From assembly GCA_900755895.1 (NCBI GenBank), contig CAAEIG010000164.1, positions 1 to 26,173 on the forward strand: 26,173 bases of DNA. The letters run 5' to 3'. The translations under genes were made by a program, and so were the position numbers. Shown here piece by piece: positions 23,679 through 26,173 of the stretch (position 1 is the first letter of the stretch; each line of letters opens with the position of its first letter). The stretch is from Clostridia bacterium. Lineage in GTDB: Bacteria; Bacillota; Clostridia; Oscillospirales; Acutalibacteraceae. A model generated the notes under the pieces. That model did not search any database. It was not told the DNA's origin and worked only from the letters and a program-made list of their open reading frames with translations.

Positions 23679-24397
23679 ACGATGGGAAGCAGGCCGCTCT
23701 CTCGGCCATCCAGAAGATCAATGCGGTGGAAGGGTTCGATCCGACACCGCTTGCAGTGGAGTATGTCGACCTCAACACCCAGGAGAAGCGTTCCCGGCTT
23801 CCGGTGATGGCGCAACTTGCGTGGTTCCGGCTTAAATATCCGGAGGGCCGTGTATCCGTAGCGGTCACCGCTGCCAAGGATTGTTTTGTAGCTACGGCGC
23901 GGGTCTATCCCAGTTACACAAACCTGCCTGACCAGTATCTGGCAGAGGCAACCGCGTCCCGGGGCTATCTGGCCGACAAGCCGACAGTATCCCCGCGCGA
24001 ATGGGCGCAGACCGCTGCCATTGGTATCGCCCTTCGCAATGCCGGCTTCGGACTTCAGTTCAGCGCAGCCGGTGATTCCTTTGACTCTCCGGCCGTGGAC
24101 GAACTGGGAGGCATCATCTGGAGCGGGGAGGACGAGCCCCAGGCGCCGCCACATGAAATGTCAGCGGCAACAGCCTCTGCGACAGCCCCGCAGGCCCCCG
24201 CAAAACCAATAGATCCGCTGGAGAAAGCCATGAACACACCCTGCCCGATCAGTAAGTACAGTGGCAGAACGCTGGGGCAGGTACTTCGTGAAGATCCCCA
24301 CGCCATTTCATGGGTGGCAAACAAATTCGGCGGAGACCCGGAAATCTCCGCCGCCGCAAAGCTCATCTGCGAACAGGCCATGGAGCAGAGCGCTTGA
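23675..24397 (+). CDS. Putative single-strand annealing protein with ExoX-like C-terminus
   Basis: ATG 23675 overlaps the preceding stop, with AGGAGG just upstream; 240 residues. The segment about 38-130 (L-P-V-M-A-Q-L-A-W-F-R, then strands and E-A-T-A-S-R, then W-A-Q-T-A-A-I-G-I-A-L-R-N-A-G-F-G-L-Q-F) resembles the pattern of phage annealing proteins of the Rad52/Sak or DUF1071 type, where a helix with E/Q-T-A-x-G-R/I-A-L and a G-F-G follow the strands. The C-terminal about 45 residues (P-I-S-K-Y-S-G-R-T-L-G-Q-V-L, then W-V-A-N-K-F) match the ExoX-like C-terminal module. With the YqaJ nuclease it would make a recombination pair. The annealing assignment is by pattern, not certain. Confidence 0.6.
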   Translation: MNDGKQAALSAIQKINAVEGFDPTPLAVEYVDLNTQEKRSRLPVMAQLAWFRLKYPEGRVSVAVTAAKDCFVATARVYPSYTNLPDQYLAEATASRGYLADKPTVSPREWAQTAAIGIALRNAGFGLQFSAAGDSFDSPAVDELGGIIWSGEDEPQAPPHEMSAATASATAPQAPAKPIDPLEKAMNTPCPISKYSGRTLGQVLREDPHAISWVANKFGGDPEISAAAKLICEQAMEQSA

Positions 24398-24450
24398 TAC
24401 AGGTTGGGTGACGGTCAGTTGGATGGCCGTCACCCGGAGAGGAGCGTTCC

Positions 24451-25545
24451 ATGGAACTTCGCTATCAAATGACCGATATACTTCCCTTGCTGCCCATCCC
24501 ACAGCCGCCGTATGGGAAGAGTGCCTATAATATCCCTTGCCCACTCTGTGACAAGCCGGGTACGAGGGAAAAGCATTTGAATATCAACCTCAAGCGGAAT
24601 GTGTACCGCTGCCCCAAGTGCGGACAATTCCAAGGCGGCGTTTTCGACCTGTATGCTTATTACATGGGCATCCCACGGGATAAGGTGCTGGACGACATTA
24701 CGGCGAGGCTGCATGGAGGTACAACCTCTTTCGGTGGGAAGGGAGGACAAAAAAAGAAGATACAGGCTCCACCGATGAAACCACAAGCGAGCCTAGCACC
24801 GCTGGAGGAGCGAGATCGGGTCTATCGTGCCCTGCTCAATAGGCTCACACTGGCGCCTGACCACCGCGAAAGCCTGCTCCGCCGAGGCTTGACTGATGAA
24901 GCCATCGAGCGCTTGGGTTATAAATCCACGCCTGTTGTAGGGTTCCATGCTTTGGCCCAGTCTCTGCTGGACGAGGGCTATACCTTATTCGGTGTTCCAG
25001 GGTTTTACCGGGATGAAGATGGGAGATGGACAATGGCTGTATGGCGCAGAGGCATTCTGATTCCGGGGACTTACTTCGGAAAGATACAAGGCTTTCAAAT
25101 CCGTCTCGACCACAAAATGAAAAAGGGCGGCAAGTTCCTGACCTTTTCCAGCAGGGACGAATTGGATGGAACTATGGGTGAGAACTGGTGTCACATGGTC
25201 GGCCCAGTTCGAGAGAAAATCCTGCTCATTGAAGGTTATATGAAAGCAGATATTGTGCACCACTTTACAGGCCAAACTATGCTGGCCATACCGGGCGTGA
25301 CCTCACTGCAGCACCTGGAGGCAGCCCTCAAGGATTTGATTCCGCTGGGGGTGCGCCACGTCATGACTTGCTTCGATATGGACTACCTGAAGAACAGGCA
25401 TGTGGAAAACGCATACAGGAACTTGGTGACTTTGCTGGGGAAATTGGATATCACATTCGGTACTTATTTATGGGTTCCAGACCACAATGGTTTGGACGAC
25501 TACATCTGGGAGTTCTGCCTGAATCAGGGCAAGGCTCCAGAGTAG
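24451..25545 (+). CDS. Zinc-finger/Toprim primase-like protein
   Basis: GAGAGGAG just upstream sets ATG 24451, giving 364 residues. A CHC2-like zinc finger has C30-x-x-C33 and C54-x-x-C57. A linker with Lys-rich basic stretch (about 95-115) leads to the Toprim region: I-L-L-I-E-G-Y-M-K-A-D-I (Glu as the conserved acid) and T-C-F-D-M-D-Y (DxD). This resembles phage/plasmid DnaG-type primases lacking a helicase domain. It would make RNA primers during replication of the element. It ends six bases before a terminator. Confidence 0.8.
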   Translation: MELRYQMTDILPLLPIPQPPYGKSAYNIPCPLCDKPGTREKHLNINLKRNVYRCPKCGQFQGGVFDLYAYYMGIPRDKVLDDITARLHGGTTSFGGKGGQKKKIQAPPMKPQASLAPLEERDRVYRALLNRLTLAPDHRESLLRRGLTDEAIERLGYKSTPVVGFHALAQSLLDEGYTLFGVPGFYRDEDGRWTMAVWRRGILIPGTYFGKIQGFQIRLDHKMKKGGKFLTFSSRDELDGTMGENWCHMVGPVREKILLIEGYMKADIVHHFTGQTMLAIPGVTSLQHLEAALKDLIPLGVRHVMTCFDMDYLKNRHVENAYRNLVTLLGKLDITFGTYLWVPDHNGLDDYIWEFCLNQGKAPE

Positions 25546-25551
25546 CAGTTG

Positions 25552-25586
25552 ACAGCGGGGCATTCTGTGAATGCCTCGCTGTTTTT
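25552..25586 (+). terminator. Intrinsic terminator after the primase gene
   Basis: Thirteen-pair stem (25552-25564 with 25570-25582, one G-U), loop CTGTG, then TTTTT (25582-25586). It separates the replication operon from the actin gene. Confidence 0.85.
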
Positions 25587-25612
25587 ACGCATTTCGTTGC
25601 AAAAACGCATTT
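25587..25612 (+). repeat. Direct repeat pair ACGCATTT at the parM-like promoter
   Basis: ACGCATTT at 25587-25594 and again at 25605-25612, 18 bp apart, flanking the -35 box. Two copies with near two-turn spacing could be an operator or part of a segregation site, but the pair is short. Confidence 0.4.
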
Positions 25613-25625
25613 TGCTCAGTGTAAT
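25597..25625 (+). promoter_or_regulatory. Promoter of the ParM-like gene
   Basis: TTGCAA (25597-25602), 17 bp, TGTAAT (25620-25625), directly after the terminator. Predicted start about 25632, ahead of AAGGAG at about 25643. Confidence 0.55.
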
Positions 25626-25657
25626 GAAGTACCAAGAAAGATAAGGAGTGGTTCCTC

Positions 25658-26173
25658 ATGTTGTTTCCCATTGACCATGGTAATTCGGCCATGAAGACGG
25701 TCAACTTTGTATTTCCGTCTGGCCTGATTGACAATCCCATCCGGCCGCCTGTGGATACGGAGATGCTGGAGTACGACGGCAAGTTCTGGACGTTATCTGG
25801 CCAGCGGATTTCCTACATGCGTGACAAGACCAAAGATGAAAGATACTTTATCCTGACGCTGTTCGCCATTGCCAAGGAGTTGGAGAAGAGTGGGAACACA
25901 AGTCCAATGGTTGAGGCGGACCTGGCAGTTGGCCTGCCGCCGGAGCACTATGCTCTGAGGCAGCGCTTTGCAGATTATTTTAAGCGGGGACGGGTGAACT
26001 TCGTTTTTAACGGTGTACCAATCTGTCTAATGATCCGGCATGTATTCGTCTATCCCCAGGCCTACGCCGCTGTGGTGCCGCAGGCGGGGCGCCTGAAGGA
26101 GATTCCGCGCACCTTTATCATTGACATCGGCGGCTATACCACGGACGTCATGCTCCTGCGCAACGCGGCGCCG
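25658..26173 (+). CDS. ParM/Alp-type actin-like segregation protein, 3' end cut by window
   Basis: AAGGAG about ten bases before ATG 25658; the frame is open to the last base, giving 172 visible residues. Near the N-terminus I-D-H-G-N-S-A-M-K matches the phosphate-1 loop (D-x-G-x-x-x-x-K), and near the end I-I-D-I-G-G-Y-T-T-D-V matches the phosphate-2 loop of the actin/ParM fold. Such proteins polymerise to push plasmid copies apart, with a ParR adaptor and a parC site. Neither is visible here, and the rest lies outside the window. This is the best evidence for a low-copy plasmid or plasmid-like prophage. Confidence 0.8.
   Translation, partial: MLFPIDHGNSAMKTVNFVFPSGLIDNPIRPPVDTEMLEYDGKFWTLSGQRISYMRDKTKDERYFILTLFAIAKELEKSGNTSPMVEADLAVGLPPEHYALRQRFADYFKRGRVNFVFNGVPICLMIRHVFVYPQAYAAVVPQAGRLKEIPRTFIIDIGGYTTDVMLLRNAAP

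Noticed and set aside
1..26173. CRISPR array, IS element, rRNA or integrase
   Set aside because: I found no spaced repeats, terminal inverted repeats with a transposase, RNA operon or recombinase gene in this window.

Overview
The window reads as part of a large, low-copy mobile element (plasmid, phage-plasmid or integrative element) from a GC-rich Firmicute, most likely a gut Clostridia lineage. That host assignment is inference. It rests on strong AGGAGG-type ribosome binding sites, Gram-positive-style promoters (TTGACx, 17 bp, TATAAT), intrinsic terminators, and the protein families PcfJ, XF1762-type GNAT, YqaJ, RecD2 and a ParM-like actin. All 29 genes I support lie on the + strand. There is no rRNA, tRNA, IS element or CRISPR array, and no structural phage or conjugation (mating-pair) gene is visible.

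Layout. (1) 1-3679: small genes of mostly unknown function: a 5'-cut gene, a protein with a disordered Pro/Ala tail, a zinc-ribbon membrane protein, a two-TM protein and a GNAT acyltransferase with an unusual N-terminal extension. (2) 3697-4447: a strong promoter, a short structured RNA ending in a perfect terminator, then an SSB-like gene. (3) 4546-9878: a small basic protein, a membrane protein, a MoxR-type AAA+ ATPase and a VWA protein that also carries a HELGH zincin motif; this looks like one chaperone/remodelling module. (4) 9944-15353: hypothetical proteins, a sigma-70-like protein with a shortened region 4, a PcfJ-like protein, a second AAA+ ATPase, a Cys-rich protein and a gene that appears frameshifted. 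(5) 15423-18403: a HipA-like kinase with its own promoter and terminator and no HipB partner, a DNA methyltransferase with an HPPYW motif, and an AT-richer orphan gene. (6) 18447-18623: a second copy of the structured RNA, followed by another terminator. (7) 18673-25545: the DNA-processing block: an unknown 380-residue protein, YqaJ exonuclease, RecD2-like helicase, a putative single-strand annealing protein with an ExoX-like C-terminus, and a zinc-finger/Toprim primase. (8) 25597-26173: promoter and N-terminal part of a ParM-like segregation actin, cut by the window end.

How it fits together. SSB, YqaJ nuclease, the putative annealing protein, RecD2 and the primase can form a self-contained replication and recombination set. 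The actin would segregate the element. The methyltransferase, GNAT protein and HipA-like kinase are candidate host-interaction or protection genes. The MoxR/VWA-zincin pair with its membrane neighbour is the least understood module.

The most interesting signal is non-coding. Two RNAs of about 86 nt, 14.7 kb apart, share promoter architecture, the order of conserved blocks (AGTAnCCG, hairpin, AGTT, CCGTGT, terminator) and length, while their hairpin stems differ in sequence yet still pair. That is what a conserved structured small RNA family would look like. I do not recognise it as a named family.
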